Origin: Pterois miles
Taxonomy: Eukaryota > Chordata > Actinopteri > Perciformes > Scorpaenidae
Assembly: GCA_947000775.1 (NCBI GenBank)
Contig: CAMQGK010000637.1
Location: forward strand, 21,475,001 to 21,539,000
DNA: 64,000 nt
Direction of reading: 5' to 3'
In this document: one piece after another, positions 26,490 through 38,375 of the stretch
Layout of the letters: every line of letters starts with the position of its first letter
Position numbering within the stretch: position 1 is the stretch's first letter
The notes under the pieces: generated by a model
The model's database searches: none
What the model was told of the DNA's origin: nothing
What the model saw: only the letters and a program-made list of their open reading frames with translations
Position numbers and translations under genes: made by a program

Positions 26490-26905
26490 CACATTCATAC
26501 TCTCAACTCCTCAAATACCGCTGCTTGGTCAGTGCCCTTCGGCATCAAAGACTGTCAAACGGGGTATCCCTCTTGCGTTACATTTGGATGGACGATACAG
26601 ACAAATCATGTGACTAATGTGATGAAATAAATCAGTGTTACTTTTAGTTTTACACTGGATACCAACAGCAGTCTCTCCGGTCCATCTTGAGTAGACTCTC
26701 ACGCTGTTAATACTAGGTCACTTGCTCCGACCGTCGAATAACGCCACGGGTGGATTTACGTTGGAGTTAGCTGAAAGCTTGGTTCGTCACATATTATCAC
26801 TAAAGGGTGCCTCTGTGTGTTGGTTTACGATGCTGAGGGGCACTTACCAATCTGCGGTATTTGACAAGTTTGGAGCAAGACCTGGTTGAACAGTCGAAGC
26901 AAACT
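26490..26905 (+). repeat. Family A copy
   Basis: CTCCTCAAATACCGCTGCTTGGTCAG, AATAAATCAGTGTTACTTTTAG, AGTCTCTCCGG, ACTAGGTCACTTGCTCC, GGAGTTAGCTGAAAGC and CTAAAGGGTGCCTC match the two flanks of the 6.6-kb LTR. This copy shows how the element reads without the LTR. Confidence 0.8.
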
Positions 26906-28290
26906 GACCCACACATTTTGGGCTATGGGTCTGAAAGTGACCTGAGTGCTGTCCAACTATACCATTGAGTGCAATATTAAGTGAAACCAGACGATTTTGG
27001 AACAAAACAGAAAAAAGGGCTTACTGAGCTCCCTCTACTTCACACATTTTTGACACCACAAACTTTATTTACAGGTCAGCAGAGTTCACTCTCTCAAGGT
27101 ATGAAGTACAGGCAATACAAGTTACGCTCTTTGAGTGATAAGTTAGATTTTATCTCTATTAAATAAACTCTGAAGTCACTCACTGGTCACCATCACCATG
27201 GCAACCATTAACTGCAGGTAGAAAGTATTTTTTATTATTTAGAGCAATTACTGTACAGCATGTCACCGGCCAAGACCTGCCTTTATTGTTATAATGACTC
27301 TTTTTAAAATGTAATACTTCTGAACCCCTTAAACAGACAGCAGCTAAAGGTTAAGTACCCAAGATTAGCATATCAACTGAAGACTTTCTTCCCACATAAG
27401 CGAATTTACACCAAAAACTTCACAGCAAGGGCAGCTTGTGTATTCACTCTTCTCTTGGTTCCATGTGTTAATTGCTTCGCCAGTAAAATGTATGACTGTA
27501 TTTCCTCTCTCTTGTCTGATGGAGATCAGAAACCCACAGCAGAGTGCAGGGTGTATACATTTTAAAACTTTTGGCCAAGCCTGATACATTCATTGATGCT
27601 GGTCCAAGCACACATGGAGGAAAGAGAATGTTTTATTCAAAGAGTCTCACCTTTATAGTCATGGAGGCTGGCTGATGTGAGTATGCTCTACATGTATCTT
27701 TTATATATCCATCTCATTCTTCATCTTTTGCCATGATATTTTCCCTTCTATTCATATCGTCCAGCTTCCAGGCTCTCAAGAAAAAGACTGCCTTTCTGCA
27801 GAGCCGATAACGACATCATTACCTCATTCCTGAGCAGCAATGAGAGATTTGGAGCACAGAAAAATGTGTATTTTGCAAGCACAGAAATTACATTTTGAAT
27901 ATTGAAATTATACTGAAGCAAAAAAAAAAATGTTGTTAGAGCAAAAGAAATATGTTCTGTGCTAAATAAATGAATTAGCATGTTTGCAATATATTGTGCA
28001 TTTGAACATATTTACATACACAAAATATTAATTTATTCAAATATATTTTTATTTAATATATTTTTTTTAGCCTTTTCAAAAAAAACAATATTTTTTAACT
28101 GTTTACATGCTCATAAAAATAAATATTCCACAAATTTATACTCAGATTAACATAAAATACCTCCATGACATACTGTACATGCCTTATGGCTACATTCTTT
28201 AAATAACCTAAATTTCCATCCTTTTCCAACTGCTCCTCAGGTGTACCTTTGTTGTGAGAGGGCTTATTATTGCATGTTAATATGGCTGTC
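26906..28290. other. No gene recognised
   Basis: AT-rich to very AT-rich (28,020-28,130). Confidence 0.45.
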
Positions 28291-28800
28291 CGTTGTCATT
28301 ACCAGGACGTCAAATACCGATGCTGCATCACGGCCGGTGACATTTGATACTGCCGAGCAAGGCGCGCTTTAGCGCTGATATGTGACACACTGGGCTTTCA
28401 ATCAACTCCAATGTAAATGCATTATGTCAATATTAAACGCTCAGAGAAAGTGCTGTGGTGATGTAGTTTAAAGAGTGAAAGAGACACACAGGGTGGGCGG
28501 GTGGTGAGGTGGATGGGTCCAGCAAACACAAGGCTTTCATCCAGCAGACTGGCTGTTTGTGTGCTGTGCGTTAAGTTTCATTTTCTGTTCGTTTGTGCCC
28601 TGCGTTCACAGAGCCCAGTCACATTTTTATTGTACAAACGAAATAATTTAAAGCCCAACCATGTTGTGTTTTTCCTAATCCTAAGTGGTTTTGTTGCCTA
28701 AACCTAAGCAAGTGTTTATATTTAATTCATAACATTACGTGCATGTTTACTGTGACTGAAATGACGCCGAGAGGTCTGACAAAGTGTCAGTATGTGACAA
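28291..28800 (+). repeat. Family A-related block, second copy of the 19.9-kb type
   Basis: GTCAAATACCGATGCTGCATC at 28,309, then GGTGAGGTGGATGGGTCCAG, CCCAACCATGTTGTGTTTTTCC and TAAGTGGTTTTGTTGCCTAA, matching 19,910-20,400. Confidence 0.78.
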
Positions 28801-30060
28801 GTTGGTATGAGAACACGTTGCATATGGATAATAACAAACAATTTCATTTATTGAGGAAAGACTGGATTTTTGTTTGCTCAAATGAAATCATATTTTGTTA
28901 ACATACAGCATAATTTCTCTTCAAAATGTACTTAATGTGCTTGCAAAACATACCTTTCTGCACTCTGAATCTCCCGTTGCTTCCGCAGGAATGAGGCACA
29001 AATATAACACCGTAATTACCCTCCTCCATGCTTTCACAACAGTCTCACATTCTGCATGCTCTTACTTTTGACATAAAGCAGAGTTCACCTTTCAATTCAT
29101 TACACCTTCAAACTTACTAATGTCACTGAGGCACAGAGGTAACACGTGTGAAAAGCAGCCAATATAGAACTAAAAAAGCAACCTTGGATTCGCAGTGTTC
29201 AGAGTTTGAAGCAAAGACCTTAATTTCTGAAAGCATTTGAATGGAATATAGTTTTCACAGAGCGTGACTCAACTGAACACAACGTTCACAACAGTGGAGT
29301 TCCAGTATAATTCTTTTGGTAGAGAATAAACAACAAATGTTTGCTTTAGGGCAAACATTTCATGATAAAATGTCCTCTGTTATGTTTACTCTGAAAATGA
29401 ATGACTTTGCTGTTGAGTGTGCTTGTGCATCAACGCTTTCCAGTATGTGTGTGTATATGTGTTACAGTTCCACTGATGCTTCTTGTGTGGTTTATGGAGT
29501 TACAATGCGGCTGTTTTAATACTCACCGTCTGCATGACTTAGTCCCACTGTCTCCTATCAGCCAGCGGAGATGAATCAGGGCTTGCCGGTTGCTTGCTGA
29601 AGCACTAACTGTGCCGGTTATTCTGATTCTCAATACATTTACCCAGCAGACAAACTGCAACAGTTATTCTAATTTAAATCCCTCATCCTATGGGTAAAGA
29701 AACATAAGATTTTCTGACATCTTTGTTTGGCTGAGTCAGGCCCTCTGTGCTGCGGCTGATATGGAAAAAAGACATGCCTACAGTATTTAGGTACACCAGT
29801 GAATAAAGGACGATTTTGAGAAAACATCATGCTTTTATGCTCCATGTCCTTTTAAAAAAGTGACAATAAAAAGCAAATAATGCTGTCAGACTTGAACAGC
29901 TACAGTATACTGTCTCTTTTTTTATTATTGTTGTCATATTTGAAATCCTTGGTTCCCATTTCAGGCTATTCGTACTATCAGTGCACGTTGTGTGCTTTTA
30001 GACGCATGCCTAATTGCACAATAGTGCAATAATACATCAGGGTTTGCAGGTGTTATTAAC
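28801..30060. other. No gene recognised
   Basis: Nothing identifiable beyond short AT-rich runs. Confidence 0.45.
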
Positions 30061-30084
30061 CACCGCAGTCACTGTTGCCTCAGC

Positions 30085-30340
30085 AGCTTCAAGCTTAAAG
30101 GAATACTTCACTGCATGCTTCCAAATCTATGGGACGAGCGGGAACTCAAGGGCGAGGCCAGCGGGAGAAACACTACTGTGCATATTCTGTGGACCACATA
30201 CTCCGGAAGTAACCTGGAAACTAGTAAACTATTTTGGCATATACATAAAAGCAGTTCTTATTGGAGGCGCCATCTAGTTCGTACAATATATCCAGTTTCG
30301 GTCCATGCCTAACTTATTCGTAAATATTTACCTCTCACTG
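30085..30340 (+). repeat. Short dispersed repeat candidate
   Basis: AGCTTAAAGGAATACTTCACTG followed by GGAACTCAAGGGCGAGGCCAGC and TTGGAGGCGCCATCTAG, in the style of teleost short repeats. Single copy here. The 87- and 65-codon frames over it are unlikely to be real. Confidence 0.4.
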
Positions 30341-30635
30341 GTTTTTAAACAGTAAAACATCATATAAAAATGACTTTTGATTGACAGTGAATAGCGCAGA
30401 TTGAAGCATGTTTCCTCCTACTGATTATCACATTGTCATTGCGTGACTACTTCAATCAAGCATTAACTCATTCTGCAAAAGCAACAGCAAAGAAATAAAC
30501 TGGTGTGTTTCCACGACAATAACATGACTACACGAGTATAAAGTGTTACTTAGATAGCAAGTTTAGAGTCAGCTCAGCCTCAACTTCAGAGGCAACAACA
30601 TATGGTAGACAGCAGGCAACACTTTATACACTTTA

Positions 30636-31060
30636 TACATTTGTATAGCCCAAAATCACAAATTAGAAATTTTCATCCAGGGGCTTTACAATTGTCCTTT
30701 ACAGTGCGACCCTCTCATCAGATAATGTAAAAAAAAAAAACTCTGGAAGAGCAATCCCTCTTCCAGGATGAACAGACGCGCAATAGATGCTGTGTGTTCA
30801 GAGTAACAACATATGAAAATACAACATAGACAATCCATATGACAAAAATAATAATAATACACATAATGTGAACATATTTGAGAAGGTGGATCCGGGACAA
30901 TGTCAAGCAGCATCGCCAAATACATAGACCCAGAGCAACACAACCTCCTCTCCACCATGGAACCTTGACCAGATTTTAGTTTTTATTTCACAATTGATTG
31001 GTAAGGTAAACAGAAGTTTCCCATGCCAGTAAGCCCCTTTGGACTGTATTAAATTGATAG
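30636..31060 (+). repeat. Dispersed family F, copy 2
   Basis: Matches copy 1 from TTGTATAGCCCAAAATCACA on and continues through a single copy of the segment that forms the 25-kb minisatellite, ending in TTTCCCATGCCAGTAAGCCC. Confidence 0.85.
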
Positions 31061-32342
31061 AGAAGTTAAATCTCCTAGAGTACAAAACATCTTAATCTAT
31101 GATTGCTGATGTATGCATGCTAATGTATGATGCCACAACAGCAAGATAAAACACTGTTACCATGCACATCATATGGTCTATGTCCAGTCTCCTCGACCAA
31201 CTATGCTAACTGATGATTAGTTATCTAAACTGAGGCCTTGTGCTCAAAATTTGTCATTAAAAATTGACAATTTGCAGGACAAAAAAGAACCTGCAATCAC
31301 TTTCTACGGTAAAATGTTAGGGGCTACAGAGATGTGGTATGCCTTAAGGTAATTATTCAACAGATATTTGCTGTTACTATAGACCTTTCTGTTGCTAGGG
31401 CAACAAAAATGGTCCAAGATAATTATGTGTAACTGCTGCATTAACAAGAGGAAATACAAAGGGGCCCATTTAAATGTTTATATTGTCAAATACCTGTACA
31501 TCCACACTGGATAAACACAAGATAGACAAGCAGAATAGTAAATTCACCACTAATCAAATACATTTATAAAGTGGTAACTGCTCTCTGTGTTAATGCAGCT
31601 CAGGTAAGTGCACCACAAAGGACCTCTGGAGCTGCATCAAACAACAATTGAGCATCTTCCATTCGACTTCTGTAGTGACGTACACAAAAAGATGATTTGT
31701 TGGTGATGTAGAGCTGGTAACTGATGATTGCATGTTTAAATAAGTGGCCTATTTGACTGATAAACAGCCACTCAGAAGACCTCTTTGGTATCTATACTTC
31801 CAGGATGGAGGAGGAGGAGTCACGCCCAGGGCCTTGGCTCCTCAGATGATTCATCTTTGACATTTTCAAAATTTCAGAGGTCCACACTGCAAGAATTCAA
31901 ATGATAGCCAATGAGAGCCCTTGCCACATCCAGTGGTGAATTAGCAATGTTTCACTACAACAGTGCCTCGAATTGCTATTTCAAATGAATATTGTAAAAA
32001 TGAAAAACAAATAGGGAACCATTTGGCAAATCAAAATAACAAAAAAAAAAAAAAAAGAAATACCTAGCAACAAGAGAGGTGCCCTGTTTTTTACTGAGTC
32101 GTGTTCATCTTGGGGAAAACATTCAGTCAGTCAACAACTTCTAAAGGCCTTCTACTCAGCAGTGAGATGCCTGAAGGCCACTGACGGTTGAGACCCTGAA
32201 CTGTACCGCCTCCTCAGTGACCCAGATAGATTCTTAAACTGTCAGAGTCTGAACGACCATGTTACAGACAGATCAGTGCAAATTAAAGTGCTGGCTGTGT
32301 GTCTATGGGCAGATTGGGACAATGGGCACACACACTACACAG
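31061..32342. other. No gene recognised; poly(A) at 32,041-32,056
   Basis: 32,110-32,290 reads open in short pieces (LLKAFYSAV, DPELYRLLSDPDRF) that look protein-like, perhaps a decayed retroelement, but I cannot name a family. Confidence 0.4.
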
Positions 32343-32735
32343 TTAATCAGCTTCTTCTTGTGGCCATTTTGAGTCCCTTTGTAGTTTTTTTGTGTCTCTT
32401 TGCTCATTTTGTCTCTTTTTAGTCATTTTGAGTCTTTATATAGTTCTTTTGTGTCTCTGTGGTTATTTTGAGTAAATTCATAGTCATTTAGAGTCTTTTT
32501 GCAGTCATGTTGAGTCTCTTTGTAGTTGTTTTGTGTCTCTGTAGTCATTTTGAGTGTTTTTGTAGTCATTTTGAGTGTGGTTGTAGTTGTTTTGTACCTG
32601 TGGTCATTTTTTTTTAGTCTCTTCGTAGTCATTTAGCGTATCTGTTTGGCTATTTGGAGTTTCTTTGTCATTGTTTTGTGTCTCTGTGGTCATTTGGAGT
32701 CTCTTTTTGTGGTCATTTAGAGTATCTTCCTGGTT
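32343..32735. repeat. ~20-bp-unit minisatellite (GTCATTTTGAGTCTCTTTGT type)
   Basis: Alternating degenerate units GTCATTTTGAGTCTCTTTGT and AGTTGTTTTGTGTCTCTGTG, about 19 in all. It produces a false minus-strand frame rich in T, K and N. Confidence 0.9.
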
Positions 32736-33954
32736 GGATCATGTCACTCAAGAGAGTGACATTTTGTTTGTGAAGACGAGGGGAGCCCCTGACCCTTTGA
32801 GCCACTGGACCTGTGCCCGGTATGCCCGTTTTGTAATCGATCCCTGGCTGTGACTACGAGTGCATTGCACTACCTGTGCAAATCTACTTTGACTTGGATA
32901 ACCCTGGGATCAGCACATATCAAAGCTTGGATGCACTATTATGTCAAGACCCATTTTAAGACCTGTTTCTTCTCCTCTGGTTGCTCTGTAAAATTAGAAG
33001 CTGCAATAGAAGAAAGCTTACACCGTTTAATGTAACAGTATATTTTACTGCATGATTAATTACTTCTTGGTCATAAAAACATGTCTGCTCAGACAGACTA
33101 GATATCAGCATGAAGCTGGTTTAATTGGGATGCTTTTGACCTGCGTGCCCAGTGGTGTGTAATCATGCATGGAGATGAGAGAACCTGTGTATTTCATGTG
33201 TATAGTACTACAGGGAACAGCCTGTGCAAACATGCTACGACCACATTATTTTTTAAATTGAGTAATGAAGCATTGTGCCTCACACAATTCAGTTTGAAGC
33301 CACCAAAGAGCAGTGCAAGCTATATGACCATAACCATGTTGTGAAGTCATTTTAATTCACTATATAAAACCAAATATTGACTCACTGGATCCAGCACAAA
33401 AAGTGCACACTGCATTTTATGCGCAGCACAAAACCAAATGTGCTAAAATACACCGAATGTACAATTGTGGGCATGATCCTGCTATTGAGCTACAGCCCCA
33501 CAATCCTGCATGTCTCTTAAAAATCTCTGCCTGGTTTATTCCTCTTCATCTCCTGCTTTGGAAGGCAAAATCAATACAGCATGATGGCTTTCACCTGACT
33601 TTCATCTCATCAGTGACAAAGACAAAATGCCCTTATTGTGTATATTCTGGGCAATATGTATCAATAACTCAATCCTGGAGCATCATGTGCCTCCAAGCAA
33701 ATTGTGATTTCTACATGTGTTTTCTTTACCATGCCTTTAATTCCTATAGGGCAGTGATAGGGGTCTGTACCACGCTGTCAGGGTTCCACAAAATAATTGT
33801 GCTGTGTTATTAAAAAATATATATCTGCAGATGGGGACCATTTGCACCAATAAAACAAATATATTGTATCCATGACTACCACCCACATTGGCTTCGGGCC
33901 AGTGGAAACTCTGATATGATTGTGACACCTCACGTCAGTCTGTCATGAATCAGT
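32736..33954. other. No gene recognised
   Basis: Includes a 136-codon plus frame (33,403-33,813) that matches nothing I know and has biased Cys/His content typical of chance frames. Confidence 0.45.
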
Positions 33955-34398
33955 CACTTAGCCAACTCTCTAGCTGGCGAGCATAGAGAAATATTTGAGT
34001 TGGTCCATATCGTCAAGTGACACTAAACTAGCTAAAGTGAGAAAATATGACAACAGTTATATCGAGTGACAGCGACGGGAGACTAAAATGCATCAAGTGT
34101 CTGCAGGTAATGAAGAACGAAGCCATGAAGCCGACCAAGCTAAAGCACCATCTCATTACAAAGCACCCAAAGCAAAGTGGTGTTAACATGATTTAAACTG
34201 AAATGTGTTTTTGTTTATCACTATCAAATAGGACTACAAATAGTAATCCTGTAGTAATACAAATACTCCCAATGGCATCTAAGAGTAAAAATGATAGTAA
34301 GCTTTATGCTTAATTTGTGTTATGATTATGAGAGGGTTCTTGGAAAAATTTCTCCCCTTTAAGGGGTCCCTAGTGCCAGAAAGTTTAAGAGCCCTGTT
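33955..34398 (+). mobile_element. hAT relic with BED zinc-finger coding fragment (family D)
   Basis: From 34,062 to 34,200 the frame reads SSDSDGRLKCIKC, then MKNEAMKPTKLKHHLITKHP, a BED-type C-x2-C ... H-x4-H finger as in hAT transposases and their ZBED/SCAND3-like derivatives. A stop follows soon after. The right side ends GGGGTCCCTAGTGCC and AAGTTTAAGAGCCCTG, a hAT-like terminus. No catalytic core. The left end is unclear. Confidence 0.75.
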
Positions 34399-35334
34399 AT
34401 TCCACAGGAAAAGACAATAGTAGTAATGAACATTATCAGAAACAACTCTACTTGTGTGTTTGTTTAGGTAGAGTGTAAAGATGGTCAAAGAAAACAGTCT
34501 CTCCTCTATACAGGAGCAAAAAGTTCCTGCGATTTCACTGTAATAGCCATCTCTTTCTCTCACAATGCCGCTCAAGCTTCCTGTTGTTTGTGACCTCAGC
34601 TTAAATAAGCAAAGGCAGATTAGATGTACAATTATGTTTCCATCATCTCAGACAAATCTTAATGATTTTCCCTGAAAGATGGTGTTGCTACTGTTACATA
34701 GCATCATTATGTTTTATTTAAGGCTACATGTTCTTTACACTCTGTGAGCAGTAAAATGTCTCTCTCCAGGACAGAGTCGGAAAAAAAGACACCAGTCTTT
34801 ACTTCACTGGTTAATTTCAGAAGTGATTTGAAGATCTTAGTTTTTGCTTTCAAAGCTCCGATGAACCCAGTTACATTTCAGATGTTGTGACTGCACACGC
34901 CTCTGAATATAATCCAGAGAGTGATTATGTTTGTCACAGCAACGTAATTAGGGAAAACAATTTAGTAGGTTACTGTTACTTTTTGGAGACGGGGCTGCCA
35001 AATGTGCTGGTTTACTGCCAAAGTCAGTTACTGATGTTTGTCTGACATGACAGTGTGTGTGCTGCACAGGCAATAAATCTGACCAGGTCAGTCTATTTTT
35101 TTGTTCAGTGTGGGAAAACTTTCCATACTGTATGTTAGGAAATATAGTTAATATTAATCTTAAAAAGAACATTATTTTCTCTTGTGGGCATTTCCTTAAG
35201 GAGGTCAGGGGTCAGCTGTCTAGGTCAGCATGAGGTAACAGCACCAGAGGGGCTGGTGTAAAATCTGTGTTTTACCTGTTTACTTTTAAAGGAAAAGCTG
35301 ATTTTGTGAATTGCGACCAGAGCATGATGAGAAC
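34399..35334. other. No gene recognised
   Basis: Nothing identifiable. Confidence 0.45.
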
Positions 35335-35790
35335 TAATATGCAACCTCCAGGTCTCTGAGACCTGCATTCTTTCTAATATCTAGTAGGGGGCGACTCCTC
35401 TGGTTGCAAAAAGAAGTCAATGAGAAAATGAGTCTACTTCACACTTGATTTATCACCTCAGAAACATTGTAAACATGAGTTTATGGTCTCGATTGCTAGT
35501 TTCAAGCCTTCATCAATACAGAATGATGTTCTTTTAGTAAATTATGGTCCCATTTTGGGTCAAATAGACCATAAAGCAGGGTATGCTTTAGGGCGTGGGA
35601 GTTAAGTCCATGTTTTCGTCTTACAGCTTAAACCCTTTCACAGTGTGTTGTCAGTTCATGAAAGTTAAGTATAATATTTTTGGTCACCTAAAAATGCCTT
35701 AGTCAGTGTTCGGTTGTACTTGGCTCCACCCTTTCATGTCACTTCTGGGAGCAAATCCAAGATGGCAATTGGTGACGTCCACAGTCTATT
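35335..35790 (+). repeat. Dispersed family B, copy 2
   Basis: GTAGGGGGCGACTCCTCTGG, GAGAAAATGAGTCTACTTC, AGACCATAAAGCAGGGTATG and AACCCTTTCACAGTGTGTT, then CAAATCCAAGATGGC. It matches copy 1 and, inverted, copy 3. Confidence 0.87.
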
Positions 35791-35942
35791 GTTTTACCCA
35801 AAGACATTTCAGCAGCATGGGCTTCTAAAAACTGAAAATCATTTTTTCTACTTTCCATTTGCAAAATGTAATATGTCGCTTTTCACTGAAGAAAAAGTTC
35901 TACATTTTGTTAAATACATTGATTTGCTTTCTTGCCGAGAGT

Positions 35943-36252
35943 TAGATGAGAAGATTGATATCACTCATATCTGTTCAGTAAACATCGAGCAGCCGCCAGC
36001 AGATGGTATGCTTAGAAAAAGTTTGGCACTTAACTCCCCGTTACAAATCACAAAGTGTAATTTTTATTTGTTGGTTTTTGTATGAATTAAACAAAGGAGA
36101 TATAACATGTTAATTAGTGATTCTTTAGAGGTGCTGTGTTACCTATGGACAGAGTCAAGCTAGCCTCTGTCTCCAGTCTTTGTGCTATGCTAAACTAGGC
36201 TCCAGCTACATGTTGTACAGATGAGAGAATGGTATCAGTCTTCTTCTTCATG
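35943..36252. mobile_element. MITE with imperfect terminal inverted repeats
   Basis: Left GAGAAGATTGATATCACTCA and right, reverse-complemented, GAAGAAGACTGATACCATTC followed by TCTCATCTGT are inverted copies. The interior holds AGATATAACATGTTAATTAG and TAGCCTCTGTCTCCAGTCTT, motifs of a common teleost repeat. The 123-codon frame starting at 35,714 runs across this and family B and is an artefact. Confidence 0.65.
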
Positions 36253-37754
36253 GTAAAATAATAATAAAATGTGTCAAAATTTGGGGACATATCACCACTT
36301 ATCCAGCAGGCTTTGTCCCATGAATGTCTTCCCAGATTTTAGGATTAAAAATTTCAGCATCCTGCAAACTATTACTTTCTTTGGCAGCAAGAGGTAATTC
36401 AGAAGATGTTCAAACTACAGCAACAATCATGGAGTTGTTGTTAATGTTTGAGTGGATGCCTGCTGTTTATTGCATCAGGTACTGCAAAGCATGAAAGATA
36501 CCCAGCTAGTGAAGTGTGATATTCACAATAGGATTAATTCAGTTAAAACTTGCAAATGAAAACAAACATTAAAAGGAAAGATGTAAAATATTCATTTCCA
36601 GCTTGGCTCAGTTTTTGAACAGAATGGAAACTATTATGGACTTCACTGTGGTCTGGATATTGTAGGATGGCTACAGTTTCTAGCACCTGCTAGAATTAAG
36701 TTAGATTATCTTGCTTGTCTATGAAGCGACCTTGGTCCATAATATGCTTGTGGAAAATGCTTAGAGGCTCCGAGCTCTGCAGAATTCTCAGGTCATGGCA
36801 CTGGTATTCTTGCTGTACCAGAGACAGTTCAAAATCTGGTGAAGCTGCCTTTAGCTTTTATGTTTTGCATTATAAGTATAGGCCTCCCAAGGCTATGAGA
36901 TGTCACTCACCTTTCAATAAGTATGATAGAGTCTCTTATTGAATAGTATATACAGTGTGTGTATCGTTTCCCTTCTTCTTGTGGTTATAAATGCATCTTT
37001 TCTCCCTTCTTTCCTTCATTTTTCATTTCATGGAAAGCCCTTTGAGTATTCATCACTGTATACTGTACATGTGATACATAAAAAAGCTTTGCCTTTGCTA
37101 TTGTCAGCCCTGCCAAATGCAATGTGAAAAGTGTAATATTTCTCAGTAGCACAATATGAAGAGCATGCCTAATCTAAATCCAACTTGAAACTGCCGTCTG
37201 TTTATACTTCACCATGCAGTATAATGTATATGTGCACGGTATTCCAAATATATTGATTAAAACGCATGATGGATGCCATCTTTAAACTTGTACAGTAGAG
37301 CTACACTAAACAATCACTCCACATCACATGCCAAGGCCAAATGCTGCATTTTTGGGTGCAGAAGACTGATGGTTTAACAGAGGTGTGGTGAGGAATCCAT
37401 TACTGTCAGGCTGCGACAGCCATCCCTCAGCAGACAAGCAGGACTGTGACTTTACCTCTACGTTTTTTTTTTTTTAAAGCTTTATAATAATATCTTTGCC
37501 CTGGAATTTCACAGCAATTAGTAGAGTTACATAACTCATGCAACACTTATACAAGGGACCACAGAGGTTTAAATGCTGAATAATCCCTACTGATCAAGCC
37601 TCTCAGATGAACTCAAAGATTTTAAAAACACATCTTTGGAGCCTTGATACTGTGTGAGTAGGCAGACCCTGCATTTTGTTTAGATTTAGATTTTTCTTAA
37701 GAGACACCATCTATCTAACTAGACTAGAATACAAGTTAAAAAATAGGCCTAGCT
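36253..37754. other. No gene recognised
   Basis: T-run at 37,464-37,475; otherwise nothing identifiable. Confidence 0.45.
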
Positions 37755-38375
37755 GTCTCATAGATTGTATATAAGAAGTGAACGTAGTCACCGTGACGTC
37801 ACCCAGTGGTTTGTGGACTACAGGTTTGAAGCCTTGAGTTCGGTATTTTGGCCACCGCCATCTTGGTTTTGCAATCTTGGTCTTTGGCTTTCAACATCTT
37901 GATTATTTGCAACCAAAATAGGAGGGGGAGGGTGGAGCAAAGTACAACTTTACTCTTACAAGACATTTTTAGGTGACCAAAACGTTACAATTGTCTTTCA
38001 TCAACAGAAAACACAGTGTGAAAGGGTTAAAGTTGTAAGACGAAAACACCAACTTTGAGGCCAGACAACGCCATGGTAGTGACCTGTCAATCACAAGGTA
38101 GCCACACCCTAAAACATCCCCTCCTTTATGGTCTATGCGACTCTACATGGAACTATAATTTACTAAATGAACATCATGCTGTATTGAGGAAGACTTGAAA
38201 CTAGCGATTGAGACCATAAACTCATGTTAACAATGTTTACTGAGGTAATAAATCAAGTGTGAAGTAGGCTCATTTTCTCATAGACGTCTATACAATCAGA
38301 CTAATTTTTGCGACCAGAGGAGCCGCCCCCTGCTGGATATTAGAGAGAATGCAGGTTTACAGCACTTCCGCATTG
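37755..38375 (-). repeat. Dispersed family B, copy 3, inverted
   Basis: Read on the plus strand it has ACACAGTGTGAAAGGGTTAA, GACCATAAACTCATG and GGAGCCGCCCCCTGCTGGAT, the reverse complements of copies 1 and 2. It lies about 2 kb from copy 2. It is the longest copy and includes the segment GTGACGTCACCCAGTGGTTTG. Confidence 0.87.

Noticed and set aside
32423..32632. Minus-strand frame rich in T, K and N
   Set aside because: Product of the ~20-bp minisatellite.
33403..33813. 136-codon plus-strand frame
   Set aside because: No recognisable motif; its cysteines and histidines do not form a zinc-finger spacing.
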